64,000 bases of DNA from Warburgia ugandensis (GCA_035236585.1 CP141137.1:10556327-10620326), one strand, 5' to 3'. Shown: positions 1 to 13,024, counted from the first letter of the stretch. Notes: generated by a model from the letters alone, not told the origin. Numbers and translations: made by a program.

Positions 1-2
1 AT

Positions 3-86
3 AGACAAGAATGTTTCGGAGTTGTGATTGACAACCGAAGAGCTTTTGATTCTCTTGCTGCTGTTTCTGAGGATTTTTCATCGTAG
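3..86 (+). CDS. Possible 3' coding end of an upstream gene
   Basis: Frame 3 is open from the window edge to a TAG at 84-86. It reads like protein, with the core CFGVVIDNRRAFDSL and an acidic/serine tail. Only 27 codons are visible and I do not recognise the family. It could equally be a chance open frame. Confidence 0.25.
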   Translation, partial: RQECFGVVIDNRRAFDSLAAVSEDFSS

Positions 87-984
87 ATGTCTGTGAGAAT
101 GATAGAGGGAAAGGTGGGTAGAGAGCCTCCTCAGAGCACAACAAGGAGAGAGAGAGAGAGAGAGTCTGTTGGAATACAAAGAGACGAGGGAGGAGCCCCT
201 TGGGAACTAGGAGGGGAAGAATTTTGCTTTATTGAAAGACGGGGATTCTCCTGATATTCCAAAACCCACGGAGGAATGCATTTCCTGGAGACTTGAATGC
301 AAAACAATCTCCCAGATTCCACATAAGATCTTTAATAGTCACTCTCTCCATTTTCTTTCTTCTTTGGGTTTTGGTCACTGCTGCAGCTCTGCCAGATCAA
401 AATTTCTTGTTTAAGCCATCTGCACTACCCATCTGTTTGTATACTAATCAGAAAAGCACCATCAGTGGACCCCCCTAGATGCACAGATCATTGGATAGAA
501 ACTGCATATGATTCGTTGGGTGGTTAGACTAGTCTAATATCAGTGGTTAGACTTGTCTAATATCAGCCTTTTAGAATGTTGACCGATCATGATGGACCCA
601 CTTGATGAACGATCGTATCAGTGAAGGACCACCATATGCAATTGAAATTAGGGCAAAACCACCGTCTCCGGGGATTCCGACGTGACAGACGGCCAAGTAC
701 TTCCTTCTTTGCAGGGCGTTTACAAGGTACCATGGAGAAATCAAATAACACCAGCTGTCTCTAAAACTAACCCTTCCATATTCTCCTCCCCTTTGAATAT
801 AAACTTGTTAGTCAACCAGATTCAGTGTACGCAATCTATACATGTCAACTAAATGCTTGTTTAGATGTGCCTCTTTCTTCAGTTTAAAGCTCAAGCTAAA
901 GTAATATGCTGGTAACAGAGAAGGGATTGCTGTAACAGCTAATGAGGAAAGAAGAAAATGTAATCCCTTATATGGAGTTTGCGT
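87..984. other. Unassigned intergenic stretch
   Basis: No gene recognised. It holds a short GA run (147-165) and a direct repeat of about 23-27 bp around gtggttagac (519-569). The small open frames here have no family features. Confidence 0.4.
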
Positions 985-1470
985 GTAAAACACGTTTATA
1001 CACGATGCAATAGTTATAGAGCATCCAACAATTCGTTACCCTAAAAAATGCTTCTAACTTCAAATATTTTTGGTTATTAGGAAATGACATTCCTAGCCTC
1101 CTATACTACCATGAAAAATAGCAAGGATAAGTGCCCTTTCTGGCTTAAAGAAGAAGCATAAAATAATGAATGCCCCATGCCACTTTTCTCTTGACTTATA
1201 GCTTTTTTCTAACGGATTTTCTTTAAAATGGTTGAGAAAACAGAAGTTGTAACAAAACTGTAAGTTACACCTGTTGATTTGTACTTCTTCCTTAAGCAAG
1301 CAAGGGACTCAATTGTTATTTTTGTGTTTATTTTTCTAAGGAGGGAATTTATGAGTTAATTTATCTTTTGGTTTGAACTGGCTGTAAGTTTGGATTTCAA
1401 AGACCAACTTAAGGGGTAGGAGTATGTCGCTATAAGAGAATGGGAAATATCACTTCCCTTTTAGCTTTTA

Positions 1471-1654
1471 GAAAGGGAGTCTTGGTCCAATGGTAAAAGT
1501 TGTCGTCGTGTGACCTTGAGGTCATGGGTTCAAGGCGTGGAAACAACATCTTGCAAAATGCAAGGTAAGGTTGTGTACTTTAGGCCATTGTGGTCCGCCC
1601 CTTCCTCCAACCCTGCATAGGTGGGAGCTTCGTGCACTGGGGCTGCCCTTTTAT
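1471..1654 (+). mobile_element. Au-like SINE copy 1, full length
   Basis: Founding description of the family here: about 180 bp, tRNA-derived 5' part with a box A-like segment (tggcgcaacggt in the best copies) and box B-like gggttcaaggcg, then a shared body and a 3' end gctgccc followed by 4-7 T. This matches my recollection of the Au SINE of angiosperms. This copy reads gaaagggagtcttggtcc to gctgcccttttatt. No clear TSD, but the homologous site in the duplicated partner (about 11810) is empty. Confidence 0.85.
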
Positions 1655-3505
1655 TCATACAATTCGTTGACAAATCATTTAAGTCTTAATATAACTTTCT
1701 ATGAAAAGTAATTCTTCTAGTAAGTCAATGAAATGGAGACCACTATTGAAATGTTACTAATGGGTAACGGCATGAAAGTCTTCGAAATGGATTTGTTTGC
1801 CCAAATGAAACTTCATGGCAATCGGGATCCAAGCCATAGTTGCAAACGTCTTGGTTGCAATTGAAACTCTTGTGAAGATGTCACATCTATCTTTGTCCTA
1901 AGTTGACCATTGCTACTTGTTTGCAAGAAAAGTGTGGTGATTGATTTAGACGGGAATTGCTTTTGTAAGCTCTCTAACAAAAGCATCTTTCTATATGCGA
2001 CATTGGTGGCGGCTGCGAGTCCATTCGCCCCAGATCCGTTACTTGGATGAGACTATGTTTATAGAACAATAGGGGGTTGATGTTCGGTTCAAGCAAAGCA
2101 AGGGTTCCATCTTGGCAAATCCATTGCTCATTTTCCTCTTACTCCATAGGGCCTCTCCTCGACTCTCTCAGTCAGCCGCCATAATTGCATCGAGTTGTGT
2201 ATGCAATAGGAAGTGTTTTACACCTGAAAATTGAATTAGCACAAAGACTCAAAAAAAAATTCCCATGCATGGCTGGGTTTTGGAGTAATGAATTTTCAAG
2301 GATAAAATACTTCCCATGAATGATTGGTTTTCCCGTGGAAATCAATTTCGATGCAGTTCCTACCTACCAAATAGGCCCTTAATAATTTAAATGTTATCAA
2401 ATTTTGTGAGCTTAGAGAAAATTTACCAAAGTAAACCAAATTTTATATAATAAAAAAATCAGATTCTTAATACTATGTGTAAATTTACTTAGATCCAAGT
2501 TAGAATTAAGCCCACATCTAACCATGCTTCTTTTTCTAATTTCTTGAATAGTTTTCTCAAATATATTTTGAAATTCTTGAGTATTTGCCTTCATAGTTTG
2601 TTGCTAAATCCAAATTTTGTGACTATGATCCCAACAATTCTTTTGTTGAACCCCATGTTAGACAGGCCGTAAAATTCTCTGATATTAAAATTATTAATCA
2701 TTGCAAAACATCCATTACTCAGCCATAGAATAGTAGTAAAGATGCGTCTTATCTATGATGTGACCCAAAAATAGCCAAGTGGTACTCAAGATCATTTGGT
2801 GGAGGAAAACTCTTTATGGGATTCCATATCTAAGATGAAATCGACATGGGTGTTTGAATGCAGCACATTGGCGTAAGAGTGGGTCTCAATTAAGGCAGGT
2901 CACAAGTTTTAGTCCTCTCAGGACAATGTAACAGCTAAAACAAAAGAATAAATAAGGTGGGACTTGTATGCTAATTTGGAGTCACCAAGCAACAAGTAAA
3001 AAAATGAGTAGCATGGTGCGCAAAGCTCTTATATGTACAGGGTTTAGAGAAGGCGTGGACTACAAAGGATCTCTATAGCACACTAGCTTTACTTTTTTAC
3101 AAGATGCTATTTTCACACCTCAAATATGTGACCATCACACAATGCCAACTTTAATATTGCATCAGGGCAGCAAGCCCAGATATAATTTTTAATAGTGTTT
3201 GTGAGTATTTATCTAACAAAGGCTTGGTTAAAAAATAAAAAATTAAAGGACGAAACCTGCATATTAATTTGGACTTACCAAGTAGCAAGATCCACATAGA
3301 ATTTTTACTGCCAATGTAACTTTATCATGTTGACCCTATAAAAGCTCTCTTCTCTCTCTCTCATGAGCATGTATATCACGTATGACATATATGCATTTTG
3401 CAATTAAAAAGTACAAGTAAACAACACATGCATTTGTGAGTTGGAGAACGGGGGTTTGAGGTAGAGTTTAATAGGAAACTTTTTATACCTTTGCTAGCAG
3501 AGATA

Positions 3506-3670
3506 AAAAAAGGGGCAGCCCTGGTGCACGAAGCTCCCACTTATGTGGGGTGCAAGGAAGGGGCAGACCACAATGATCTATAGTAGGCAATCTTACCTTG
3601 TATTTTTTAAGAGGCTAATTCCATATCTTGAACCTGTAACCTCAAGGTAAAAGCTATTGGTAAAAGCTAT
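3506..3670 (-). mobile_element. Au-like SINE copy 2, 5' end decayed
   Basis: The 3' end (ggggcagccctggtgcacg on the plus strand) is clear; box B remains as ttgaacctgtaacctcaag. The tRNA-like 5' end merges into a short repeat of aagctattggtaaaagct. The homologous site in the other duplication copy (about 14365) lacks it. Confidence 0.75.
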
Positions 3671-4164
3671 TCCAATATTTTTTGTTCCTTTTCATATGTT
3701 CTTCTATTTCTATATATTTGTGAGGATAACCCACTGCTTTTATTCTTCTTTATGAGTTTTGACGAATCTTTCAATGTTTTGCCCTTGGTACATAAGAAAT
3801 TTTCTAGCACATTTATTAGCTTTAATGGTGAATATTTACCGCCGATGGAATATTATATGATATTTTGCGCTTTCTTCTGTACCCTTATGTTTTAATATAT
3901 TTACATATATGTCATTATATTTTAGTTTCTCCATGAATTTTGGTAAATGCGTCAACCATTGCACCTACAAGGGTGTTCGCTTCATATATATTGTAGATTA
4001 ATAAGTAAGAGTACATCAATGTTGAACCCAAGGTTATATTTCCTTTCCCTCACCACCTTTTTTATAGAGTAAAAAAAAAGCTTCTTGTACTTTTTGCATG
4101 CTCATGTGTTTGGAAGTGAAACTAGAGTTCCTGTACATTGGATGTGCATATTTTCATTTAGAAA

Positions 4165-4520
4165 GAGGAATGCTAAATGGAATCTCTTTGTGAGAGTATT
4201 CAATTACCAATTTTTGGTAGGTCCCACCTTTCCTTGATCTTGCTCATTCATATTATTGCTACAACTTTGGATGTCTAGTAATTCAAAAAGCATGCGGATT
4301 ATCTAATCTTAGCATCTAAAAAATTACACTTGAAAATTGACAAGTTAGAACCAATAGCATTAATTATAGATGCTAGAATCATCCATTCCACATGCCTTTT
4401 GACCAACTTTGATATCCAAAGTTGGAGCAATGATATGAATGAGATGAAAAAGTGTAAAGGTAGGTTCGGTTGAAGTGGTATGTGAATGCTCTTGCAGACA
4501 GCATCCATATAGCATCCCTC
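4165..4520. mobile_element. Fold-back MITE, near-complete palindrome
   Basis: The left end gaggaatgctaaatgga is mirrored by the right end tccatatagcatccctc, and the inner arms ctcattcatattattgct and caatgatatgaatgag are also complementary. Most of the 356 bp can fold into one hairpin. No coding sequence. The same element sits at 15052-16292 in the duplicated partner, so it predates the duplication. Superfamily not assigned; no clear TSD. Confidence 0.7.
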
Positions 4521-4734
4521 TTTTGGAAAATAGCTGCTAGCAAGAGTACAATAGGTGCTCACTCTTTTCAATGATCCAAATCATTTGTCTTAGAAGTCAT
4601 GATATGGATAAATTATTTGGATAAAGGAGGATGGTTTACTAGCCGGCAAGTAAAACCCATGGCAAACCCATGCATGGATTGACTTTTAACATTCCCTAGG
4701 CCTAGGGCATTCCCCGTAAGCCACGCGCTGCATC

Positions 4735-4905
4735 AAATGTTGGATGCATTAGAAAATAAACAAAGGTTGCTAAGGCATTGCCTCGGAAGTGACACACTTC
4801 ATCAGATTCTAGGTGCAGTTGAAAATAGAGAGTTGTTAGAGCATTCTTTCGAAAGTGACATGTTGCATTAGAATCCAGGTGCAGTGGAAAATATGCATGA
4901 GTTCC
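4735..4905. repeat. Degenerate tandem repeat, about 66-69 bp unit
   Basis: Three units start near 4742, 4811 and 4877, each with a core like aggtgcagttgaaaata and cggaagtgacac. The repeated CHFRKNAL/CHFRGNAL segments in the overlapping minus-strand frame come from the repeat, not from a protein domain. Confidence 0.6.
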
Positions 4906-4944
4906 CACATTGTTTGGGAAGTATACTAGGAAGCAGGCTAGGTG

Positions 4945-7900
4945 AAACACCCCAGGTTTTTATAACATTTGTATATAATAATAAATATGGTAGGGATCTC
5001 TGAGTCAAAAAGTTTTTATTTACTGATAATATAAAAACATTCATTTAAAAAACCCCAAGTATTATACCACTTCCAAAAACATCACCAAAATGATTACAAA
5101 AATTATATACATATGTTGCAATAAATTTAAACCAAACCAATATCAAATCCAATGTCAAAACCAAAGGCACCTTTATTTTAAACAATAAATATTTAGAAAA
5201 CATAATAATGTGGCTCAGGGTCTATCCATCATAATATTCCACTATACTCATAACATGTCCATAATGTATAAGTGTCATAACAAACTCAATTATAAGTGTG
5301 TACCGTCCATAAGATAAATTTGAGCTGGAGTATAGCAAACCACTCACGGCAAACTATTTATCAGCAAGATAAAGATGGTCCCCACTGCTATCATTGTCCT
5401 TCCATGTTCATGCCTTTCTTGCTGTCGCATTCAATATATGAGGCATTGCAAAACAAAGTAATACCTCAACAAGCTATTGCTTGTGTGGGTACATAGACAT
5501 TTAATGAAATGCAATTATGACATAAAAAGAATAATTCAAATAATAAGAGCTGATAAGAACGTAAAGCATAAAAGCCATGGAATACAAATGCCATGAATTA
5601 TATCGATACTAGGATCAAAGTATCATGCTCAATAAAACCTATGTCACATGTATATAAAACATGAGTATGATGCAATCTTAATGAGCATACAATAAACAAA
5701 TAGGGCACCCCACGGTACGTGGGTCCCATGAGTACACTCATATAATAGGTCATGAGTACTCATATCAATTCTTTGAGTGTTGTCACACCCAAGTACCAAA
5801 ATGAAATATCAAGTCTCATCATGCATACACACATAACAAGTATATGGATAGCCATGTTGTAGTAGTAACTGTACATCCTAGGTCTATCGACTGCCACTCC
5901 CTGTTGATACTGTAACAGGAGACTTGCCATCCTTCCCCATGGGTGGGCTCAGACTGGTAATATGGATTACCCAAGTTACCAACCCCTACCAAATGTCATC
6001 TGTGAGTAAGTGTCTATCATCTTATAAAATTAGAGGGTGAGTGCCCTGCCTTAATCCCTTATAGTATGACAGCTACTAGGTGACAACACCAGTCATAAAT
6101 GACAAAAAACGTAAATCACAAATCTCATAAAAAATCAGGAGCACTCGTGGCTCAACATCCCAAGGCACCCCCCTCATCCCAGGGTTAGCCTCTCAAGGAC
6201 TAGCTACCAAGCCTCCATCCTTAGTTTTATAGAAATCATTCAATCTCAGTGATGCAATAATGAGTAGATATTCATAATCTATATACAATGTCCATAAGTA
6301 TTAATGCCATAAAACCAGATCGAATGAAATCCATTCAAGTATTATCAAATCTTAAGTCATTCATAGTATAAAACTTATAAATCGTAAGGCATAAAATAAG
6401 AAATCATGCTACAACAATCCAATCAATCAGGATGCTATAATATGATGCGATTTTTAGAAAAACAGTGTGAAAAGTTAAATGTCGTCATATACCTCAATGA
6501 AGAAATAATCACTAAATCAGATGCGTACTCCTCTCAAACTACACGCTTTGATACACCTGTTAGTACGACAATACTTTTTCATGTTATGCAATTTCATCTA
6601 TATACCCCTTTATCAATTTTACTATTTATTTGTCCAATAATTCTCTTATCTAGCTTTTGATCTAGATCAATGGTATAGATCACCTGAACTATCTTTATTA
6701 TTCAATTTTTTTGACATTCAACACTTATATACTTGATCTGATAATCAATCAAGTTGAGATTTATTATTTTAAGATCTCTTGATCACTAAAGGATCAATTT
6801 ATTCCATCTCGATGGAAATTGAGACGATCAACTGTTGGATCGTTCTTAATCAGCTTGATTTGTCGTTTGATTATGAATTCTAATCTTATTCATCAAAACC
6901 AATTCAATTTCATGTTTCTCAATTTATTCCAATGTATATTCATGATTTATGTCTCGATCTAATGTTCTGATTACTCCCTAATTGAAAATTTCTACTTCCT
7001 TAGTTAAATTGATGGTCTAGATCAATTTCTAAAAAGAATGCACATGATCTAGTCATTAGATCCATCAATTTATCTCTTAGATCATCTAATTGTTGAAGTT
7101 CTAAGATTTGATCATCATCTGATCGGATCAGCCAGATTTAAGAAATTGGGTACTATTTTATAGGTTTGATCTAACTAGATGTGATCATATCAAGATTTAG
7201 GTTAAAATCATGTCCTCATCATTAACATGATTTCAACTGACCTTTCGGATCTAAAATCGGGCTTCTGTAGCCTTTTGAATCGCAAAAAAAAAATTTCAGA
7301 TCACAATCAACGATTCGGATCAAAATTCGAGCCGAAATGGCAAATTTTGCCTTGCATCACCAAGACGTATGCATCTAGGATGCGCGATGCGGATGTGTCG
7401 CATGCATCCCAGTTGCCAGGACACTTCCGCATGCATTCTGGCTTCTAGGACACCCGATGTCCCAAGCAACCCGTGACAGCACCGTAGCGCTCCTTCCACA
7501 TGTGTGCGCTGAGTGCGCGTGCCATTCTCGTTGGTGCATCTTGGGTATATCGTCCATCAAGGACGATGAACCAGAGTCTTTCACTTTGTTTTGATCAAAT
7601 CGGGGTCCTAGATGACCCTATTTTTGTTCTGTTTTCACGTTTTTTGGGGTTCTTAGGTCCTGCAAAGTTATTAGACAGCTCATATCTGAGCTGTCCTTGA
7701 TTGTATATCCAACCAGATCCACAGAATATGTTTTCTCCCCTATTTTTGACAGGGATCTAGGTTGTTCTTGCTGAAATAAAGGGGGAAAAGCAAAGATGAG
7801 GGAGGGGTTTTTACCTGGGTACATTGGAGTGGGGTTTCCTAGGGTTTTTCCAATGGGTGTAGCTATGTCTATGCTTACCAAAACCCTAACGTCGGTGTCA

Positions 7901-8139
7901 CAGGGGAAAAGAGGGAAGCTAAAGGAGTAGAAAGGGGAATCTGGGAGAGAGATAGACAGGGGGAATGGAAGAAGAAGGAAAGAGGGGTTTTGTGCCGGCG
8001 ATCCGCTTTCCTCGCAATGACATGATCACTGCCTTCTCCCCTAGTGGCGATGGAGTTGGAGGGAGTGTTGTTATCAAAACAACCCCCTCTGATTTAGTAC
8101 CTTCTTTTTTCTTTTTCTTTTTTGAGAATATTACACTAG
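4945..8139. other. Unassigned repeat-like stretch, possibly old LTR-retrotransposon sequence
   Basis: AT-rich sequence opening with acaccccaggttttt, a motif like those at ends of plant Ty3 LTRs, and ending in a G/A-rich tract (7890-8080). No frame longer than 90 codons and no recognisable domain. The fossil interpretation is weak; no terminal repeat pair was found. Confidence 0.3.
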
Positions 8140-10902
8140 GTTAAGAAAATAAAGTTTATATTACTACATGGAATATAGGCACATTGACATTTAAGAGTCT
8201 AGAATTAGAGGATATGATGAAATACAAGAGACTCAACATCACTTATATCCAAGAAACCAAGTTGAAAGGGGCTAAACCTAGAAAAATATATGGGTACATG
8301 CCCTAATACGTAGGAAAGAAAAATAATAGAAATGGCATAGGGATATTAGTAGATAAAGAATTAAAGGATAAAGCTATAAATGTTAAAAGAATCAATTATA
8401 TAATTATGCTAATAAACTTGTTATAAAAGAGAAGGTCATAAATGTTACAATACATAAAAAAAAGGGCAGCCCCGGTGCACAAAGCTCCTGCCTATGCGGG
8501 GTCCGGGGAAGGGGCGAGCCACAATGGCCTAAAGTAGGCAGCCTTACCTTGCATTTTTGCAAGAGGCTGATTCCACGCCTTGAACCCGTGACCTCAAGGT
8601 CACATGACGACAACTTTTACCGTTGTGCCAAGGCTCCCCTTCTAAATGTTACAATACATATGCACCATAAATAGGGTTAGAAGTAGAATAAAAAGACAGT
8701 TTTGAAAAGATATGGAGGGAGTCATGAAAGAATTTCCAACACAAAGAGGATATTTATAGGAGCAAATTTTATTGGTCATGTAGGAAAAGAAAAAAAGAGA
8801 GGATATGATAGGGTACATGAAGAGTATGTTATTGGAGAAAGAAATGAGATGAGAGAAGCTATATTGATTTTGTCTTAGAATATAATTTAAGAAGAGAGAT
8901 GAAGACTTAATAACCTTTAAAAGTAAACTACATAAAAGCCAAATAGATTTTTTACTACAGAGGAATATTGAAAGATCAATGTGTAAGGATTGTAAGGTGA
9001 TATTCGGTGAGAGTCTAACCTCACAATGTAGGTCAATGGTTATGGATATCTACATTAAAGTATGGAAATAAGAAAATAAACTTATAAGATGTACAAAAAC
9101 TAAATGGAACTTAAAAGGAGAGAAGATAGTATCATTTATAAACAAGTTGATGTTGGAAGGAAACTGGAACAATGAAATAGAAGTAAACATCGTATAGACT
9201 TATATGGTACGATTCTATTAAGAAAGTGGTAAAAGATGTCCTTTGAGTATTTAAATGTAAAAGGCAACCAACAAACGAAACTTGGTGGTATAGAGAAAAG
9301 GTGCAAAAAGTTATTAAAGAGAAACAATTGTATCTTAAAGTATGTCAGTTAATTAAAAATAACGAAAACTTTGAACAATATAAGAAAGCTAAAAATGTTG
9401 CTAAGAGACTAGTAAGTGAAGCTAAACTCAATGAATGTGATAATTTCTGTAATATATTAGGATTAAGAGCAAGTGAGAAAGATGTGTTTAGACTCACAAA
9501 AGTAAGAAAAAAGCACAGTGAGGACATAGACCGCATTATGTGTATTAAAATTAATGACCAAATGGTACTAGTCAAAGATGATAAAATCAAACAAATATGA
9601 GAAAGTTACTTTTAAAATTTAAAATGACAATTACAATGAGGATATAGGGATTGAAAGTATCATAAATCCAAATAGTGTTAGACATTATAGATATGACCAT
9701 AGGATTATAGCACCTGAAGTAAAAGAGGCATAGAAAAAGATAAAATTAGAAAAGGCCCTAGGGCCTGATAGTATAAGAGTAGAGGTTTGGAAGTATATGA
9801 GAGAAACTAGAGTAGTTTAATTGACAAAGTTGTTTAATAAGATTGTAAAATCAAAGAAATTACCAAATGAACAGAGGAAGAGTTTCATTGTACCAATTTA
9901 TAAGAATAAAGAAGACAAGAGTTGCACTAATTATTGAGGGATCAAACTTATGAGCCATATCATAAAACTTTTTGAAAGAGTGATAGAGAAGCAACTACGG
10001 CATGAGATGAGTACACTAGAGAACCAATTGGGTTTCATGACTATGAGGTCCACCATGGAAGCTATTTTCCTACTTAGACAATTGATAAAGAAATATAGGG
10101 AGATAGGGTCTCCAGAGAGTTAATATGGTGAGTGTTGGGCAAGAAAGGGTTTTTGCATTGGTATGTTGACAAAAATAAGAATATGTATGAAAGAGCAGTA
10201 ACAAATGTTAAGATTACTAGCAGAGAAACAGTTGATTTTCCTATCACTATAGGATTGCACCAATGATCGCATTGAGCCCATAACTTTTCACGTTAGTCAT
10301 AGATGAGTTAACAAAACATCTACAAGAGGAGATCCCATAGTGCATGTTATTTGCAGATGATATACTTTTAATTGATAAGACAAAGGAAGGCATAAACACG
10401 AAGCTAGAGTTATGCATTAGAATATAAAGGATTTAAAATTAGTTGAATTAAGATAGAGTATATGGAATGCAATTTTATTAAGGAGATGAGTACCCATAAA
10501 AATTGATTACCAAAAAGTCTCCTAAAAGAACACTTCTTATACTTGGGATGGATAATTCATGAGAGTAGAGAGATTAAGAGGGAAGTTGCCCAGAGAATCT
10601 AAGCAGGTTAGAACAAATGAAAATGCACTTTTGAAATTTTGTGTGATTAGAGGCTACCACTCAAACTAAAAGAAAATTTCTATAGAATGGTTGTAAGGCC
10701 AACTATGCTCTATGAATCAGAGTGTTGGGTATTTAAGTAACAACGTGTATATAGGATGAGTGTCACAGAAATGCGTATGTTAAGATGGATGAGTGAAAAG
10801 ACAAGAAAGGATAAAACTTTGGGACTAAATAAAGCCAATAAGATTTATATGACCGACCCTTAATCGAGATAAGGTCTTAACGATGATGATGATGATGATG
10901 TA
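8140..10902 (+). mobile_element. RTE-type LINE copy 1, nearly full length, decayed
   Basis: The left part matches an apurinic endonuclease start (TWNIGTL, then YIQETKLKG and NGIGILVDKELKD, 8150-8370). Further right come the linker, then reverse transcriptase with the catalytic box as LFADDIL (about 10345). The 3' end is a (GAT)n tail at about 10883-10902, typical of RTE elements. The coding region has several stops and frame changes; the longest open piece is 9301-9600. SINE copy 3 sits inside the endonuclease part. It is the only copy here that still has endonuclease sequence. Confidence 0.85.
8457..8642 (-). mobile_element. Au-like SINE copy 3, full length, nested in LINE copy 1
   Basis: Perfect 18-bp TSD taaatgttacaatacata at 8439-8456 and 8643-8660. 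Body well preserved with boxes A and B; it carries the subfamily markers ggccattgtgg and cctactttaggcc (read on the minus strand). It inserted after the LINE. Confidence 0.95.
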
Positions 10903-11331
10903 GCTTTTGCATGATGGCCAAAAAAATTCTTTCTTTCCTTTTTTTTTTTTTTTGGTGGTAGACACACACAAATATTTTCAGCTATTAAGAAATGACATTC
11001 TTAGCCTCCGAAAAAATTTATAAGGATAAGTATACTTGCTTGCTTAAGGAATAAGTACAAAGTAATGAGCACCATGTGCCACTTTTCTTGGGCTTGCAGC
11101 TCTTTTTCCAACAAATTTCTAGAAAATGGTTGCGAAAACACAAGTTTCAAGAAAAAGTGTACGTGGCACCTATTGATTCGCACTTCTCCTTTAAGCAAAC
11201 AAATCTGCTTATTAGTCGTGCTCTATTAACAGATCCTGCTCCTTTACTTTTTCTTGGGCAGGAATGGGAATTTATGCATTAATTTATCTTTTGGTTTGAA
11301 TTGGCTTTTAGTTTTATAAACTTTAAAGAAA

Positions 11332-11725
11332 AATACTTGTATGGTTAGTGCATCACACACAATTGTGTGCTGCGCTTCCACTTTATCATGGTGGGCCCCA
11401 CCTTTGGGTAGTTAGAATCTCTCGTCTAATTTCTCTAACTTTGGATATCTTAAGTCTTAAAATTCGCCGAGGTTGGATGATTCTAATATCAACAAAAGGT
11501 ACATTCAACTAGTTCATTTTGAACCCTTCTTTAAATTGTATTTATAACTGTCATGTAGGTATGAATTAAAATATAATTTTCACTTTTTAAGTTCATCTTA
11601 TCGGCACTTCTCTCGGATTATTAGTCGTCCACGATAAGAGACATAAGATGAATGGTTCCAATTATCCAAAAGTGAGGCCCAACATAATAAAATGGGGGCA
11701 CATCATACACACCGTACAAGTATTC
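11332..11725. mobile_element. MITE with long terminal inverted repeats
   Basis: The left arm aatacttgtatggt plus a later block tatcatggtgggcccc pairs with the right arm (accgtacaagtatt, and ggcccaacataata). The arms are about 60-75 bp with small gaps; the element is about 394 bp. Absent from the homologous site in duplication copy 1 (about 1400), so it entered after the duplication. No coding capacity. Confidence 0.6.
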
Positions 11726-12159
11726 CTCAACTTTGAATTCCTAAGAACCCACTAAGGGATAGGAGTATGTTAATTTATGATGGTGGGAATATCACTTCCT
11801 TTTTAGTTTTTTAATTCATAGTCAATTTAAAAATTAATTTGTAGATGCATCATATAATAATTAATATAATTTTCGATTAAAATTAAATTTTCTACTAAGT
11901 TCTATATTAAAATGAATTCTAATAACAGTTTTAGGTACAAAAGTATATGAAACGAACTTGTTTGCCCGAATGAAGCTTCAGGGTAATAGGGATTCAATCC
12001 ATAGTTGTAAAAGTCTTGGTTGTGATTCAAACATATTGTAAAAAGGTCCCACCTGTTTATATCCCAAGTTAAACTTGTTTGACTGAATGAAAATTCATGG
12101 TAGAAGGTGATCCAATCCATAGTTGTAAAATTCTTGGCTGTAATTGATACCATTGTAAA

Positions 12160-12238
12160 AAAAAAGACTAGCCCCGGTGCACGAAACTCGAGCCTATGCG
12201 GGGTTCGGGGAAGGGACGGACCACAAGGGCCTGTAGTA
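12160..12238 (-). mobile_element. Au-like SINE copy 4, only the 3' part
   Basis: About 75 bp from the 3' end (agccccggtgcacgaaact on the plus strand) to the ggcccttg region. The tRNA-like part is missing. It sits inside the local tandem duplication. Confidence 0.75.
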
Positions 12239-12279
12239 AAAAAGTCCCACCTATTTATATCCCAAGTTAACCCTTATCA

Positions 12280-12517
12280 CTTGTTTGGTTGGCAAGAAAT
12301 GGTCCAAAATCGATTTCCACGGGACAGGCATTTTTATGTGGAAGTGTTTTACAGTTAACATTGAATTACTGCAAAAAAACTCAAAAATGTATCCCATGCA
12401 TGGCTAGTTTTTGGGGTAATTCAGTTTTCTAGCTTAAAACACTTTTCATAGAGAATTGGCCGTTTCCGGGGAAATCAATTTCTACCCAGATCCGACAAAC
12501 CAAAGAGGCCTTTGATT
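12280..12517. mobile_element. MITE, same family as 61714-61938
   Basis: Left end tttggttggcaagaaatgg and right end gacaaaccaaagaggcc form imperfect terminal inverted repeats, continued by gatttcc/ggaaatc. The related sequence at about 1925-2385 in duplication copy 1 shows it was present before the duplication; there it is split by about 270 bp of extra DNA. Confidence 0.6.
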
Positions 12518-12619
12518 AAAATGTTATTAATTTTTTAGAGCTTCAAGAAAAATTACCAAATTAAACCAAAGTTCATAAATAATATGTAAGATTCTTATTT
12601 GTATTTGTAAGTTTAGTTA

Positions 12620-12806
12620 AATAAAAAAGGGCAGCAATGGTGCACGAAGCTCCGACCTATGCAGGGTTTGGGGAAGGGGCAGACCACAAGGCCATATAGT
12701 AGGCAGTCTTACCTTGCATTTTGCAAGAGGCTGATTCCACGCTTTGAGCCTGTGACCTCAAAGTCACATGACGGCAACTTTTACCATTGCGGCAAGGCTC
12801 TCCTTC
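12620..12806 (-). mobile_element. Au-like SINE copy 5, full length
   Basis: Perfect 16-bp TSD tttgtaagtttagtta at 12604-12619 and 12807-12822. Body complete. The empty site is visible in duplication copy 1 near 2480, so it inserted after the duplication. Confidence 0.93.
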
Positions 12807-13024
12807 TTTGTAAGTTTAGTTAGATCCAGGTTAGAATTAAATCCCCACCCAATCATGCTTCTTTTTCCAATTTCCTGAGTAGTTTTCTCAAATTTAAAAT
12901 TTCCCAAGTATTTACCTTGCAATTTGTTCCCAAATTCAAACTTTGTGTCTAAGATCCCAACAAGAGACTTCTAAAGTAGTCAATTATTCAGCCAAAAGTG
13001 GCTGACGGTGGGTGGAGATGCTAC

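Larger units (their letters stand above)
985..4600. repeat. Segmental duplication, copy 1 (partner 10903-16370)
   Basis: Collinear similarity with the partner is visible at many anchors: 1071-1120 with 10979-11030, 1361-1400 with 11290-11330, 1412-1465 with 11757-11810, 1786-1860 with 11942-12020, 2211-2640 with 12345-12965, 2955-3000 with 13963-14010, 3690-3990 with 14375-14830 and 4090-4600 with 14960-16370. Copy 1 carries SINEs at 1471 and 3506 that the partner lacks, and about 270 bp extra at roughly 1938-2205. No host gene is visible. Small related frames on the minus strand at 1093-1299 and 11001-11198 reflect shared ancestry, not a gene. Confidence 0.8.

Noticed and set aside
4945-8139. 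Complete LTR retrotransposon
   Set aside because: Only motif-level resemblance; no LTR pair, primer site or coding domain found.
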